DNA from: Citrus sinensis
Lineage: Eukaryota; Streptophyta; Magnoliopsida; Sapindales; Rutaceae
Assembly: GCF_022201045.2 (NCBI RefSeq)
Contig: NC_068557.1
Coordinates: forward strand, 28,683,501-28,747,500
DNA length: 64,000 nt
Direction of reading: 5' to 3'
Positions 45,905 to 58,644 of this stretch are shown piece after piece. A program made the translations under genes and the position numbers. The first letter of the stretch is position 1. The number at the start of each line of letters is the position of its first letter. Below the pieces are notes generated by a model. The model saw only the letters and a program-made list of their open reading frames with translations, made no database searches and was not told the DNA's origin.

Positions 45905-46480
45905 TTATAACTCAACTTTTGATTCGCAAACTGAATCAATAATTTGGCTTTGGAGGACGATAGAGATGTCACAGGAACTAGAGCTGGTTGCTTTCTGTTT
46001 GAAATATTTTAGCACGATTACTTCTCCATGCAAGGTTGTTGTTGAACTAAAATTCATAACTCCACTTAAAATATCACCCAAAAAGTTGGAATTCGATATC
46101 AACTTATCTGCGAAAATAGTAAGTGATGAGCTTATGTTTTGCTTCCCTCGTGCTGGAATTCTGCCATCTTCAACTGGTGCTTCGGCTACCACAACGCCAT
46201 GGTAGCTAACATAAGCTGTACCGTTTTGATACTTGAAGCCTCCATAGTTTCGATTATCAACTGTGACAACTACCCCCAGTGTCACATTTAGCTGTATCGT
46301 AGGAAAAAATAGCAGATTGATTTTTTCTAGGTCTACGGGTTTGGCTGTAATCTTGGGTTCTTTAGGCTTAAAGAGTGTGAAAAACAAGATGATTAACACA
46401 ATTAAGACTATGATTAAGAGTATTGAAGTGATTCCACAGCAACACTTTAGGCATTTACTAGACCTTTTTCCGCATACCAT
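45905..46480 (-). CDS. LEA2-domain NDR1/HIN1-like (NHL) membrane protein
   Basis: Single-exon gene of 191 codons plus stop, starting at ATG 46480-46478. Layout: a short basic, Cys-rich cytosolic head (MVCGKRSSKCLKCCCG), one membrane span at about residues 16-38 (ITSILLIIVLIVLIILFFTL), then a LEA2 domain (FPTIQLNVTLGVVVTVDNRN, VVVAEAPVEDGRIPARGK). Several possible N-glycosylation sites (NVT, NGT, NIS, NFS) lie outside the membrane. The ending CDISIVLQSQIIDSVCESKV corresponds to the family's C-x-V-x10-C-x-S-K tail. Members sit in the plasma membrane, and some act in defence or stress. The specific role here is unknown. Confidence 0.88.
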   Translation of the reverse strand: MVCGKRSSKCLKCCCGITSILLIIVLIVLIILFFTLFKPKEPKITAKPVDLEKINLLFFPTIQLNVTLGVVVTVDNRNYGGFKYQNGTAYVSYHGVVVAEAPVEDGRIPARGKQNISSSLTIFADKLISNSNFLGDILSGVMNFSSTTTLHGEVIVLKYFKQKATSSSSCDISIVLQSQIIDSVCESKVEL

Positions 46481-47943
46481 GATTTCCTTTTTCCCTCAAC
46501 TGGGAGTCCGAGAATTTGGAGATTGAAAGCATGTGGGTGTTAGCTTTTTTGTAGTTGAAACAATAATAGAGACACAGAAGTGTTTTAGTTTGGCTGGAAT
46601 TACATTAGAATCTCAGAAGTCAGAACCTGTCCTTGTCAAATCGTGGCAACAATTAGAAAGCGGTTATTGCTGGCCTTAGATTAGAATATCAGAAATATCT
46701 TTATCAGATTGGAGAACAAGTAGAACATGGGGATTATTTCAAGATGGAGATGAAAGCAATGGAAGGGTAGTTTTGAAATGTAGTTGTGGAAATTCAATTT
46801 AATTGAGTTGTCAGGCTGTACCAAATTAAAAATTTACTGCCTAGCTAGTTAGCTATTTTCTGCTGCCGGAATTTAACTGATTCATCAATTTTACATTTAT
46901 TTGTTTGTTTGATATATTTTCACTCTAAAATATATATGGTGAAATAACATCTGCATACCTGGTTTTCTGAAAAAAAAAAAAAACATTAGTACATAGTTTT
47001 TATGTTTTCCAATAGGTCATTACAATCATAAAAATAATAATTTCGTTGCTCAAATTGCAAATATATTCTTTAGTTGTCTACTCTTTATTTCCCACTCATC
47101 TGTGTCGTACTGTTTCTAGACTCTTCACCACTCTTTGTTGTAATCCAAAATGTAATAGTAAGAGTATCAATTATGTCTCCCTTAAATCAAGGATATAAAA
47201 GAATCACAAACATTTGGCTTAAACTTAATAATATCCATCACTAAGATGAACTGATTCGGTATTATTAACAATAGTCATTTCTAATATCTCTTGAAATGTC
47301 TTATAAGTCTGTGCACAAGAATAATAAAACATGTAATGAATTTTGACATATGGATATAAATAGATCACTTATGGACTTTTATGGATTAGAAAGAATCCTT
47401 GGATATAGAATCATAGGTTAGTGGATGGTGACAAAATGAAAAAAGAGAAATTTTCCCTTCAACCTTGATTGATGTTTTATGACCGAAAGGAGCTATATGA
47501 AGTGATTTTGCAAACTATGCACTTTTTTGCTGTTTCGCCAAAATGCAGGCCCGGATGTCGTAATAGCTGAGCCGTGGAAACGGGGAAGTGGGCTCATGCT
47601 ATTGGCTATTTTGATATTTAATACTGGACTGAAGCCCAAGGGCAATAAATACTAAAGACATCCCCAATAAATTTAGTTCTCAGTCAGGACGGTGGATTGG
47701 AAAACTTTAATCACAGGCCAACTGGATCTTCCTATGCCAAATTTAGTCCATTCCTAACCAAATGGTCCAAAAACTGAAAATGAATTTTCGGCTCCTTTTC
47801 CAGAAAGAAAGCAAAAAATCACTATTTTGTACGTTGAAAAGGAAGCCTAAGTTTTTATATTCAAACATAAAAATTGGACAGCTTGGCAAACTCGGGAGCT
47901 TGAATCATTTCCATCTACTAATGCGCATGTACAAAAACCTGAC
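46481..47943. other. Spacer between the NHL and COBRA-like genes
   Basis: The left part is promoter and 5' UTR of the NHL gene; the right end probably holds the COBRA-like 3' UTR. No other gene was recognised. Confidence 0.4.
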
Positions 47944-50059
47944 TCAGAGAAAAGGAAAAACCAACCTTATTTGATGAGCAAAAAAATGACATAGTGTGAG
48001 GACAAAAACTTGCACCATATTTACATGCAATCGATTTCCTTCTGCAATTGGAAGTCTTTTAGGAAGTGCACATTCTTCCCCATTAAAAAGAACTTTGGAA
48101 GGGAACCCATCTCCTCCTGGTACATTGATGTTTGGTGTTTTTGACTTGGTGAAAGTTAAAACAGACTGTTGCTTTCCCGGGACCTTCATAGCTGTTGCTG
48201 TTTCATTTGTTTCACCCAGCAAATAACTTGCCCCCGCTAAGCCCTGAAAGAATATTGTGTTGTTCAATTGACGAAGAAATGTGCCATTGAATGAGTAAAA
48301 CTTTTCATATCCAAGTGCAGCTTTCTTCAGCTGAATTGCAGTGAACCAATTCTCAAAGTTCATTCTTTCCCAATTGAATAACGTCACTCTAGCTGACCAT
48401 CCACCTTTGTAGTCTGTTGAAACGTGCCAATTTATGCTAACTCCACAGTTGTCCCCGCACGGCAGTGGTCTCGGAACATGAAATTTTTTCATGCCTGCCC
48501 ATGCTTTTGCTTTTATCGTTCTATTTTCGAAAGGAACAAGAATGGCTTCTGCTGGCAGAAGCAACGCTGGTGCTTCAGGATTGCATTTTTTCGTGTCAGG
48601 ACAGCCACAAGCACAGGTGTTGCAAGGGATAACAGATTCGTTGTAGTAAGCAGAGAAGGAAACACAGCATCTTGATTTCCCTTTTGTTGGCTTTGTGATA
48701 TTGCAAACGATTTGCCAGCTTGCTAGCGCTGATTTTGTAGCTTGAAGTCCACTAGGGTCAGGAGTTTTTGTTGGATCAACCCTTATGGGCTGGCCACATT
48801 TATAATCTGGATTAAGAGTACCAACTATTTTCCATTTTTCAGGAGGGTAAAAGGCTGTTCTGTTCAGATCCGGTGGAAGTTTGAACACTTGCACTAGAAA
48901 CACCGACTTTGATTGACTCGGATCCATGATTGTTGGCAACAGGCTGCCGTTTCTGCAACAATATGGTATCTTTCCAACTTCTGTGTCATTTGCTCTCTCT
49001 CGAGGCAAGTCAGAAATTGTTGGCCTCTTTTCGCAGTTCATGACTTTAGAAAAATCCATGTCTGCATAATATGTTCCAGCAGGACCATAGAGACAACCTG
49101 AGTAGTCTATGTTTCTAGTGTAAGCTCCTTTCATTGTGTATATGAATTCGCCTCTCATCCATTCCCAAGTTAAGTTCCAATGATCGAGACGTCCTAGAGG
49201 ACTTTTGTTCTCTAATGTTACTTGAGCAAGATAATTATTTGCATAGGACTGCGTTACATCATAGGAGATTGAAAGATCGCCATTTTGCCGCGGCAAGAAC
49301 TTTGTTTTAACCTCTTTGGCCTTAAGCTTGGGATTCTTTTTGCAACATATGTGCATTGAGGTCTCTGTGGACGAAATTAAATTAAAACCGATAAACTTGG
49401 AGTGCCAGAAAAAGAGCAAATAGAAATTAAAGTACGATTGGTGACAGTATTTCATATGCAAGAAAAGAAAGAAATATGGATAGTTGTGTGTACTCACTCT
49501 TACGAGTTGGTGATGGACATTGGTATCCATCATTAACAAGCTTTATAGTTTTAGGCATTGGAACCGCAGGTGGCTTGACGCCAAACTGAGTGCCACTTAA
49601 GTCAATTTTCGCTTGCATTTGAGTAAAATCTCCTGCTGTATCAATAGATGTCTTCAAATCTGCTTGAGGATTGCCAGAGAGGTAAGTCCCATTCCCAACA
49701 GCTGCAGGGAAGGATTCACCGTCCAATGAAACTGCTCCACTTGCAGAAACAAGAATCTCTTTGTGCTGAAATCCTATGAATATCTTCCATGCTTTGAGTT
49801 CATCTGCACCAGTGTTCACTACAGTTGCCGTAGCATTGAAGGTCCAAGATTGAGCTGTGGTATTCTTCACACGAGGATATCCTTTCGTTCGCGAAAGAAA
49901 TTCATAGGACACATAGATTCCATTGCATTCCTCTACTGCTGGGGGTGGGGAAGCTGGTTCCTCCTCTTTAGGTTCATCGTAGTCTTGAGCTACACTTGCA
50001 TGAATTTTTAGATAAATCAAAAGTAAGATGAACCTCAGCACTTTCCGTGACAATTTCAT
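47944..50059 (-). CDS. COBL7-like: COBRA-like GPI-anchored protein, COBL7/COBL10-11 subgroup
   Basis: Two exons on the minus strand: 50059 to 49498 (or 49504) and 49364-47944; about 660 codons plus stop. The N-terminal MKLSRKVLRFILLLIYLKIH is a signal peptide. Next come the long N-terminal domain of the COBL7-11 subgroup (residues about 45-185, ECNGIYVSYEFLSRTKGYPR) and the COBRA domain (LPRQNGDLSISYDVTQSYAN, GRLDHWNLTWEWMRGEFIYT, IPYCCRNGSLLPTIMDPSQS). The Cys-rich CCVSFSAYYNESVIPCNTCA with the CCVS motif, PLPCGDNCGVSINWHVSTDY and VPGKQQSVLTFTK follow. A hydrophobic tail (VNMVQVFVLTLCHFFAHQIR and on) fits a GPI signal. Such proteins act outside the plasma membrane in cellulose deposition or oriented growth. 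The intron phase is 1 for either donor (A|GTGAGT at 49497 or C|GTAAGA at 49503), so the choice changes two residues. Confidence 0.93.
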
Positions 50060-52079
50060 GACTTATTACTGAGATGAATCTGAAGATGTTAAAACAAGAA
50101 TGAATGAAAAAACATGGGGAATTTTCTATTGGTAAAAATTATTGAATTTTGAAGAAACTTGGTTTCGTTGAACAATTTGGATTTTACAGAGACACTGGAG
50201 AAAGAGAAAAATGTTTGAGAAAATTGCAATAGAGAAGCAAGTGATGGAGAAAAAGTCAGCTGAAACCTCAACCACTAAGTTGGCGAAGCATTTGGCTAGG
50301 GCTTGCAGCAATTAACGGTATTTTAAATATTTGAAAAACAGTTGTGAGAAAAGAATGACAACAATGTCCTCACCTCACTGTTTCAGATGCTTCTCTTCAA
50401 TCCTGGAGAGCCTGAGCCTCTGTTACCTCATTCTGGTCTGCATAAGCAATAGTTCCCAGTTGTTTATTTTTGGGTCCCATTTATTTTGGATCAATCAACT
50501 TCATTTTGTGAGGCTGACGATAAACTTGTCACATTTATCTTATATACCTCAAAAAATAAAAATAAATAAATAAAGAAAAGTTTTGAAACATCGAATTTGA
50601 AGGGCAAACGGCCGACCTATAAGTTACTTTATATAAGCTGATTTCTATGTATCCATGGAGATTGAGCTTGAATATGGATCTATACATGACCGCCAATATG
50701 TGGTTTAATCATTCAAGCTCATCTAAAAAGTAAAATCTAGGGAATAATGAGTAATGCTATTTGAATCATAAGTTATTTCAAATGATGTGACGTTTCAAAA
50801 ACTAATAAACAATTATGTTCAAAACCTCAAGTCCTCAACAATAATAAGTTGACATGTGATATGTCATTTACCAAACAGATAATGAATGCTTGTAATTTTC
50901 AAGATTTTTATTATATCATCTTACCATCCACATAATGAATGTCAAATTACATTAGATGAAAATTATGCATAATTTTTGGGGTAAATAATATTACACAAAT
51001 GACTTTTGAGATGATATTATACAAATGACTTTTAAGATTCACCACAAGGAGATCTTTTAAAAACTATGTGAATTTTAAGCACCATATGTAGTTCTTCTTT
51101 ATCATGTGCATAATTGTTAAGAATTCCCCTCGAATCAAAGATCATATTTCTTGATTAATCTTAAAATGAAGCTAACAATGGAACAGTTTATAATGTGGTC
51201 TGGTCAAGCCTACAACAGCAGGATAAAGTGATCTCAGGCTTCACTATTTCACCGAAGAAAGAGTAATAATTAGACACCAAGTTACAGAGGATAAGTGGCA
51301 TCAAAATCACCCAGCTGTCACCGAGAAATCACAAGTTACAGGCTGCTAAAAACCCTCTCCAAGTTGCAGCTTAAGAACTCAGCATCTTGAACACGTGGCA
51401 GCATGTTAACACCCATTTTAACTGAACTTTGGACAGCGATCGGACTACAGCATATTCATAGATTAAGATAAACTTCTAAAACTATTTGTAGGGTCTGCAC
51501 CAGATGATGTATCTGTTCTAGCAACTAAAGTAGAGCTGATAATGCTACCTTATAAAAAACAAGGAAAGAAAATTTCGAGAATTTCATCAGACAACATAGA
51601 ACCCAAGATGTTGCTCCAGATATGCGATTCGAGAGACGCTAGTATATGTTCAAGAATTTGAAACTGCAAATTTTATAGAATCTGCACATTCTAGCATTAC
51701 AAATAAATTTTGAAGGCTGTCAACAATCATTCTAAATCAGCAATAATTCATAACCGCTGAACACACATTTCCTGGTGTTCTTGTTCAATTCAACAAATTG
51801 AATTAGCAAAACTTTCCACCAGCACAACAATCCACATTTCTGGAAGAACAAAAAGTTGCATCTACCTAAATTAGCGTCACTTTGAAACATTGTATCATTC
51901 TTTTCCTCCTTGACATCTGCTTGCTTTCCCCAATTTTTCACTTCCTCATCTAAATTTACACAAGTTTTATTCATAATTCAACATCTTATGTACTGAAGGG
52001 GGCCTCTTGTGGTTCCTGCTATGCACATTGGTAATTCACTAGATGTCCGTGACGAAAACCTTAAAATCTTACACCAATT
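50060..52079. other. Spacer upstream of the COBRA-like gene and downstream of the RIC gene
   Basis: The left part holds the COBRA-like promoter. The right part (about 51,180-52,079) is less AT-rich and probably the 3' UTR of the RIC gene. A minus-strand frame at 51732-51974 (KTCVNLDEEVKNWGKQADVK) resembles protein slightly, but no family or splice partner was found. Confidence 0.35.
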
Positions 52080-53527
52080 CTACATTTGTATGTTTGATTT
52101 TTCCATTTCACTGTATGTAGCCTTCGTCTTTGCTGCTCGTGAGGATCTTGAGGATGAAGATGAAGACTTGGGCGAGTTATTTGATGACTTCTTTTTCCGT
52201 TTTTGTTTCTTTGGAATTTTTGGAAGATCTGTAGGCAGAATGTCTTTAAACAACTCTGATGCAGGCTGTTGTCCCATTTGTTGTTCGAAATCTGCTAGAA
52301 CAAAGCAAAAGACTGTCAATATACCACAAAAGTATGAAGTGGACGCTGCTATATAGTCCTTTTTTCATTAGACTTGTTAGGGGCAATCACTAAAACATCC
52401 CACCAAGGGTTTCAAAAATTATGGATTCCTTGTCCAGTTCAGAATAAGGACATTTTTTTTAACCACTAAAATGGATGTCATGTTAAGATAAAAAGGATTT
52501 AATTCATGCAAACCTTGCATCACTTGGCAATCTGATTATAATTTGATTTAATATGGGTGAAATTTCAATTGATACGCTCAACAACACTCTCAATCACATT
52601 CTCCCACACATATTTCTTGAATGGACCACCAAAGATGTCTATAGTTAAAAGTCCATAAGCCTCATAGATTCCCTCTTGTGATATTAAAATGTTGTCTCGT
52701 GACAGAACAGCCAAACTCTGCCTGTTCTTGGAGAAAAGAATCTTTAGTTCTTTATTCTACATTGCCGGTATAGCTTCATCAAACTATACGAAGACAATAA
52801 TACAACACCCTCGCTCTCTAACCCATGAAGAAAGTCCCCATTCACGTGGTATCAGACAATTGTTTATGCAAACATAATTAAGATTTGTTTTCAAACCGGC
52901 CCTTGGCGTTATCTACCCTATTCATCATCTCATATAGACGACTTGATATGCATAACATATATGTTCCATCAGCTGTGATACTTCATAAAGAAAGAGAGGG
53001 AGGGAGAGCAAAACCAAGAACATGCCTTGGGAGGACCATGGGGAGGAATCCACTGGGTTGCCAATCGAAGATGTGAAATCAGGGGCTGCCTTAAATTCAT
53101 TCATCTGCAATTAGCAGCATTACCAGCCCGAACAAACAATTGATTAAACAACACAAGATCAATTTATGCATAAATGGACATCTGGAGACACATCTATTAT
53201 ATACAAACTAACACACATATTGAAACAAAAATCTGGACTACAAATACATACCCAACTGGGTGCAGAACCAGATTGGCCGTCCCAGCCAATGTGTGCCACG
53301 TGTTTGACATCTGTTGGATACCCAATTTCCATCTCCCTCTCCTTCACAACTGCAACAAATATTGGCAATTTCGCACGCTAATCAGCCCAAAACAACCAGT
53401 CACAATTTGTAGATTAACAGAGTACAGACAGAGAGGCAGGCGCTAGGCTTAATTAATTGGTTTGCTTACCAAAGATTTGAGAGATGTATTTGAAACTTTT
53501 GTAAATGCCTTTCATTTTGGTCGCCAT
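52080..53527 (-). CDS. RIC10/11-like: ROP-interactive CRIB motif protein (RIC), 4 exons
   Basis: Exons (minus strand): 53527-53470, 53349-53252, 53104-53026 and 52291-52080; 148 codons plus TAG. The small effector binds GTP-loaded ROP/RAC GTPases and links them to cytoskeleton or vesicle traffic during polar growth. The N-terminus [19 protein letters not shown] is the basic, membrane-associating head of the RIC10/11-type group. The CRIB motif is [17 protein letters not shown], from about residue 28, with the ISxPxxFxHxxHxG pattern. [13 protein letters not shown] follows. The tail is Lys/Ser-rich ([20 protein letters not shown]), like the homologues. All junction phases agree. Intron 3 appears to use a GC donor (CAAG|GCATGT), since no GT donor preserves the family's SSQDFEQ junction. 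Confidence 0.88.
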
Positions 53528-56500
53528 GCGGGGAGTCCGAATCACAACGCGATGGAGAAAGAAAGAAGCAAAGGCCAAGAAAACAGCAACGAAAATGTAC
53601 AGAGATGGATCTTGTTTTGCCTGATACAACGTACAAGAGAGAAATAAGACAACTTTGTGCTTGTATGGTATTTTTCACCATCAATGATAACTGGGGGGGG
53701 GAAAAAAAAGACAAAAGATTTCCTGCGTATCATATAAGGCTAGTTACACGTGATTCAGGAAATTATTTTACCCGTGAAACAAGATTGGTATCTTCATCTA
53801 CTCTGGATTACAAATAAAAACAAAATATATATCGCATTAATGAGAAAAAGATATTTATCCAAAATTCGTTGATCATAATTATGCATGAGAAAGCATATGC
53901 TGTAGCGTTAAAAGTATTTACACCCGGACCTGGTGATGGTACAAAGATTCAAGCGAGAAGCAACTTCTCTTCCAGCTTATCCCAGCACTACTTTTGCATG
54001 GCTCTTTTATCCATCTCTCTTCAACCAAACTTGATGAACAATTTGACATGCAAATCCTTTTTTCTTTTTTTCTTTTTTTTTTCCCTTTTAGCAGAATAAA
54101 TGATAACCCATTGAAGCTAAAATGGGATAAAGCAAAAAAAAAAAAAATGGATAAAAGAAAGTGATGAGAAATATGGAGTGATGAATAATGTAATATCTGT
54201 CAAGCTTAATAGATTAGAAAAAAGAATAATTGGAGCCAAAAACAAAAAGAGAGTGGGGAGCCATGAAATGGAAATATGAGAGGCTCCCAAACCCAAAGCA
54301 AGGGCTATGAGAGAGAAGACAAGGCAATAGACATTATATTGTAATTTTAGCTGTTGACCTGTCGTTGTTACTGATGATGTCGTTGGCTCGGCAAATTGTG
54401 ACAAAATATGTACACTTTTGAGAGCGAGTAAAGCGCGGGGTTCTGCTCTTTTTATGTGTAATTATCGTTAACGCTTAGGGGCTCCTCTCTAAATAAAAAT
54501 TCAATCTTTCACTTAAAAAGCGGTAAAAATTTTAAAAATCAGATGAGAGAGAAAAAGGAAACCGAAGAGCTTTATTATGCTAATTATGTTTTTGCAGTAG
54601 CTACCTGTGATTAATAAATTATTCCTCGAAGCTTGTTTCTATCACTTAATTGTGTCTGCTCTTGTAATAATAATTTTTTTTTTTAAGTTTTAACTTAATG
54701 ATATTAGTACTAAGAATTTACATTTTCATTTTATTCTGTTGGGAGTTGGACATAGAATTTTTAAATATTCAATTTTAAAAGATTGGTTCATTGTATAATG
54801 GGTAGAGATATCTATTTTAAGCACAAATCTAAGTAATTCTCTCTTATTAGTTAATATAAGACACAATTTAACACTGTTTATCGTAATATATTTGGATTAC
54901 CTTAGAAAATAACAAAATTTTATAGTGGAATGTCACATAATTTAAAATGAAAATTATGAAATAAAATTTAGATTATGCAATATTACTCAAAACTTTTAGG
55001 CAATTCATTGTTCACAATATATTACATTTCATAAATTAAAAATTAAAAATTCTCTATTGCACGTTAGATCTTTTATTAATAATAAGAAATCTTTTTTATA
55101 TTAAATCCTTGAACTGTGAGAGTTAAAAAGTCTGTTATTTACGATCGATGTCTTAAATTGTTTTCGATCCTACATCATTTTGTTAATATATGAGTTAGAA
55201 AGTATTAAGTTACTCATTGGATTATGATTATTGATACTTAATTTTTTAGCCTTATTATTTGTGTTTTCTGAGGATAATTTGTTTTTATTTATGTACTCCC
55301 TTTCTCATGTAAATATTTAATGTATGTGCTTTAAATAGGCTACATCAAACAAGTTACGTCAGGCATGTGATACTACTATCCGTAGACTTGAATGTAATAA
55401 TAAGAAAATAATAAATCTGATGTTATTTTATTTTAATTCACTGAGTTTGGCTTTGTGGAGATTATGGTTAAATATTATTATTATTATTATTATGGAAACC
55501 ATGGTCAAATAAAGTTAATTCTTATCACTTGTATGAAAAATGCAATATTAATTGTATAGATAATAAATTTTATGATGGTTAACAATATTTATTAGTGCAA
55601 CTTGTTAAGCCATCAGTTTTTTGGTTACTTGGCCAGCGTTAATTTATTGTTTTGCAGGTTGTCCCGTTAATTCTAATATTTTGTTGGCAATTTTAGAAAG
55701 TCCTTTAATACCTTTTTAACAATGACAAAAAAAAAAAATTTAAACATTTTTTAAGTCAAAACCCAGAAGACAAGTGAGCAAGTTGTTCATTTTATTTGAT
55801 CAAATAACAGAAAGTATCTTCATATCTAACTGTCAGACATTGTAGAGTTGCCATTTTGTCTTCAATCATTTCGTGCCATCCACATGCATGATCACATCTC
55901 TGATTATTTCTGATCATATGATATGAATTAGTAATATTTGTATTTTAATTAATTTAGTTCCTTCGGTTAAAAAATCCTTTCAAAACTAATTCATATGCTT
56001 CTCACTTCTCAGGCAAATCTCAAAATATGCTTTGTGATTTTTGTTTGTTGGAGCCACGTCCTTGGGCAGCTGTTTCTTGGAATGAAATACAAATTTTTTT
56101 TTTTTTAATTTTTAGCAACAACCAAATTCAGAATTGTGCTGATCTCATTGAGACATTTTAGGATTTTGTAGCCCACTGAACTTTGGATTGCCTAGCATTA
56201 TTATTCGGAAGTTGCAAATTATTAAAATGCAAGGCAACATAGTTATTTGATAGAGATGCCATTGCTGAAGAATGAAAAGAGATTTTTTTTATTTTTTTCC
56301 AACTTGAAGAAAGTCAATGGTGTGCTGTTTGATTTTAAAATATTAAATAAAGCAAATTTTGATCAGCTGTAATCGTAAGACAAAATAGAGAAGGGGAAAA
56401 AAAATGGTTCGAATGTGAATCAGCAGTTTCATGGCACACCGCATGATTAAGTTTAGACATGTATATACCTGTGGACAAGCTAATTAATTGTCCAATCCAT

Positions 56501-56737
56501 GAATTTAATTTCACTAGCAAGTTAATGCTTCTATTTTCACCCTTTAGTAATCTTAGCTGAATTGAAGAAAATGATAAACAAGTACTTAAAAAATTGGATA
56601 GAACGTAACATAAGCATTATTGCATTAACCTAAAACATTTATGAAACTAGTACAGCACGTTACTGGGATTCATTCATTATTCAACTGATAGAAAGCAGTG
56701 GCAAATACAAGCTTAAAAGATATATGCTGAGCTGACA
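53528..56737. other. Spacer between the RIC and PME genes
   Basis: The left part is the RIC promoter and leader, with G9 at 53693-53701. Beyond 54.4 kb the sequence is AT-rich with an ATT run near 55475-55491. No gene is supported. The minus-strand frame 54117-54404 is hydrophobic but lacks an ATG. Confidence 0.4.
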
Positions 56738-58644
56738 TCACAGCCCCTCAGTATAAGCAACTCCAGTTGATTTCAACCATGACCCTCCTCCGATAAGCTC
56801 AGCTACTGTAAATTTTTTTGCTTCTTCTGGGTTTGTAATAACGTGATAGCCAGGCCATTTCACTCTTTTGCTAGTCCCAGCACCTGGCCCTCTATTCAGA
56901 TACTCCCCATAATACAGTGTCTTCAGTGCAAAATCTCCACTCCATTCTGACCATCCAGCTGGATCGATATGATCCCCGATGTGTGACTGCATTACAACTG
57001 TTCTCGAGTATTCTTTCCAAGGCCGGCCCAAGTACGAACGGATCGAGCCCTTTACGGGCTCCAGATCTGAGCTTGCTATGACGTCACATTTTTGGATCGA
57101 AGTCCCTGTGTTTTGATTTGGGTCAGTCCGTCCTTGGGCTGTGACCATGTTGGATTGCTTGCTCATGGGCTTTCTGGCCGCGATTTTGCAGTTCTGTAAG
57201 ACAACCGCTGCATTGCCAAATATGAAATCAACCGTGCCGGTGATGTAGCAATCTCTGTAGAATTGGCGATTCGTGTGGGCGTAGAGCGTGTCTTGGTAGG
57301 CGTCAATGCGGCAGCGGTTGATGACCGACTGATCAGCGCTGACCCGTAGTGCCACGGCTTGATGTTTCTCTGGCCCGGCTGTGTTTTGGATCCACAAATC
57401 TTGGGCTATAAATCCATCACCACCAACAGCTGCATTTTTACGCATATATCATAAATTAAATTTCTACTATAGCTTTGGATTAAAATGACTCTGGAGGTCA
57501 CAATCAGTGATCTCCCTTGAAATTCTATAGCTGTTCATAGCACTCATGATAAGAAATATGTCTCTATTTCTTTTAAGTCACTCGGATCCGCTAGTTAAGC
57601 CTAGCTAATTTACGTGATGAAAGAAATTAATTCAAACACAGGATCTTTAATTACTACGTAAGTACCTATCGTTGCTGATTTGAAGGTTGTAGATCCGTCA
57701 ACGACGTTAAGGCTGCCGGTGATGATGGTCAAATCCATGCCATCACCAACAATCATAAGATTTTTCTTTTTCTTGCCCACCTCGACATTTTCTTTGTACG
57801 TTCCTTTCTTCACATAAATAACGTACCTTGTCTTGCTGTTGTCTGGTGCTGATGCCACGGCCTCTTTCACAGTCTTATAGTTTCCACTTCCATCCTTAGC
57901 CACCACAACGTTGGCCTTAGCTGCTTCAGCCTGAGAAGGCCGTAAAAGCAACCGGTCCCTGCTTGTCACCCACGACGGAAATTGAATTTCTTTTCTCAAG
58001 TAATATTGCTGGATGACGTTGGTGTTGTATGGGGAAATTGCCACTAAAATGGCTAGAGAATTTGCAGCTCTTGCCATCAACTCAACGAGCCTTGGCTCCA
58101 TCAACTTCGTAGCTGAGCCATCTAGGCCGTCCAAGCACGTGACGTGGTTAGTAAGAACGCCACTTAGCCATGCATGCGCATCTTCGTTGGAACTTGTCCT
58201 CCTTTTTTTAAGAGCCGCCATGGAATCTGTAATTCTATCGACGGATAACTCCAACAACTCCACACAATCAGTCAAAGCCGCTTGTCCTCTAGGGCTGTTG
58301 ATCCGATGCTTGACGTGATTGGCCACCTCGATAGTTTCTTGTATGTTTGATGTGGACTTGCTCAAGAAGATAAGTAACAGATCAACCTCGTTCATTTTTG
58401 TGGTTGCATTAATTGAGGTTGTTTCTGAAACCATGGCTATGCACGATGACTGGTCCTGGGCTTTAGCACAAAATTGATGCAGTGACCAATGATTGTTTGA
58501 GTTGATAGCTTTGATACAGTGTATGGCAACAAATGTAGCCGAGCACATCACGGAAACCACGGAAAGAATTAGAAGGAGAATTTTACGTTTAGAGGCTTTT
58601 GGCGTGTGTAGCTTTAGTAGCAGAGGCCGGTCGATTGTAGCCAT
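56738..58644 (-). CDS. Pectin methylesterase with inhibitor pro-domain (PMEI-PME), 2 exons
   Basis: Exons (minus strand): 58644-57666 and 57429-56738; 556 codons plus stop. It removes methyl esters from homogalacturonan in the cell wall. A type II membrane/signal segment lies at about residues 20-45. Next comes a PMEI domain ([15 protein letters not shown] ... [20 protein letters not shown] ... [17 protein letters not shown]), about residues 58-205. A linker with SRDRLLL resembles the RRLL subtilase processing motif. The catalytic beta-helix then runs from [18 protein letters not shown] to the end. The five PME signatures are present: [23 protein letters not shown] (catalytic Asp pair in QDTL and DFIFG) and LGRPW. 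Nothing is missing, so an active enzyme is expected. Isoform assignment is not attempted. Confidence 0.95.

Noticed and set aside
51732-51974. 80-codon minus-strand frame near the RIC gene
   Set aside because: The RIC frame already ends in a stop upstream; no family match, and it is probably 3' UTR.
52009-52356. Plus-strand frame with acidic [12 protein letters not shown]
   Set aside because: It is antisense of the Lys/Ser-rich tail of the RIC protein.
54117-54404. 95-codon hydrophobic minus-strand frame
   Set aside because: It starts with TTG, no upstream ATG is in frame, no family is recognised, and the C-terminal part is T/C-rich low complexity.
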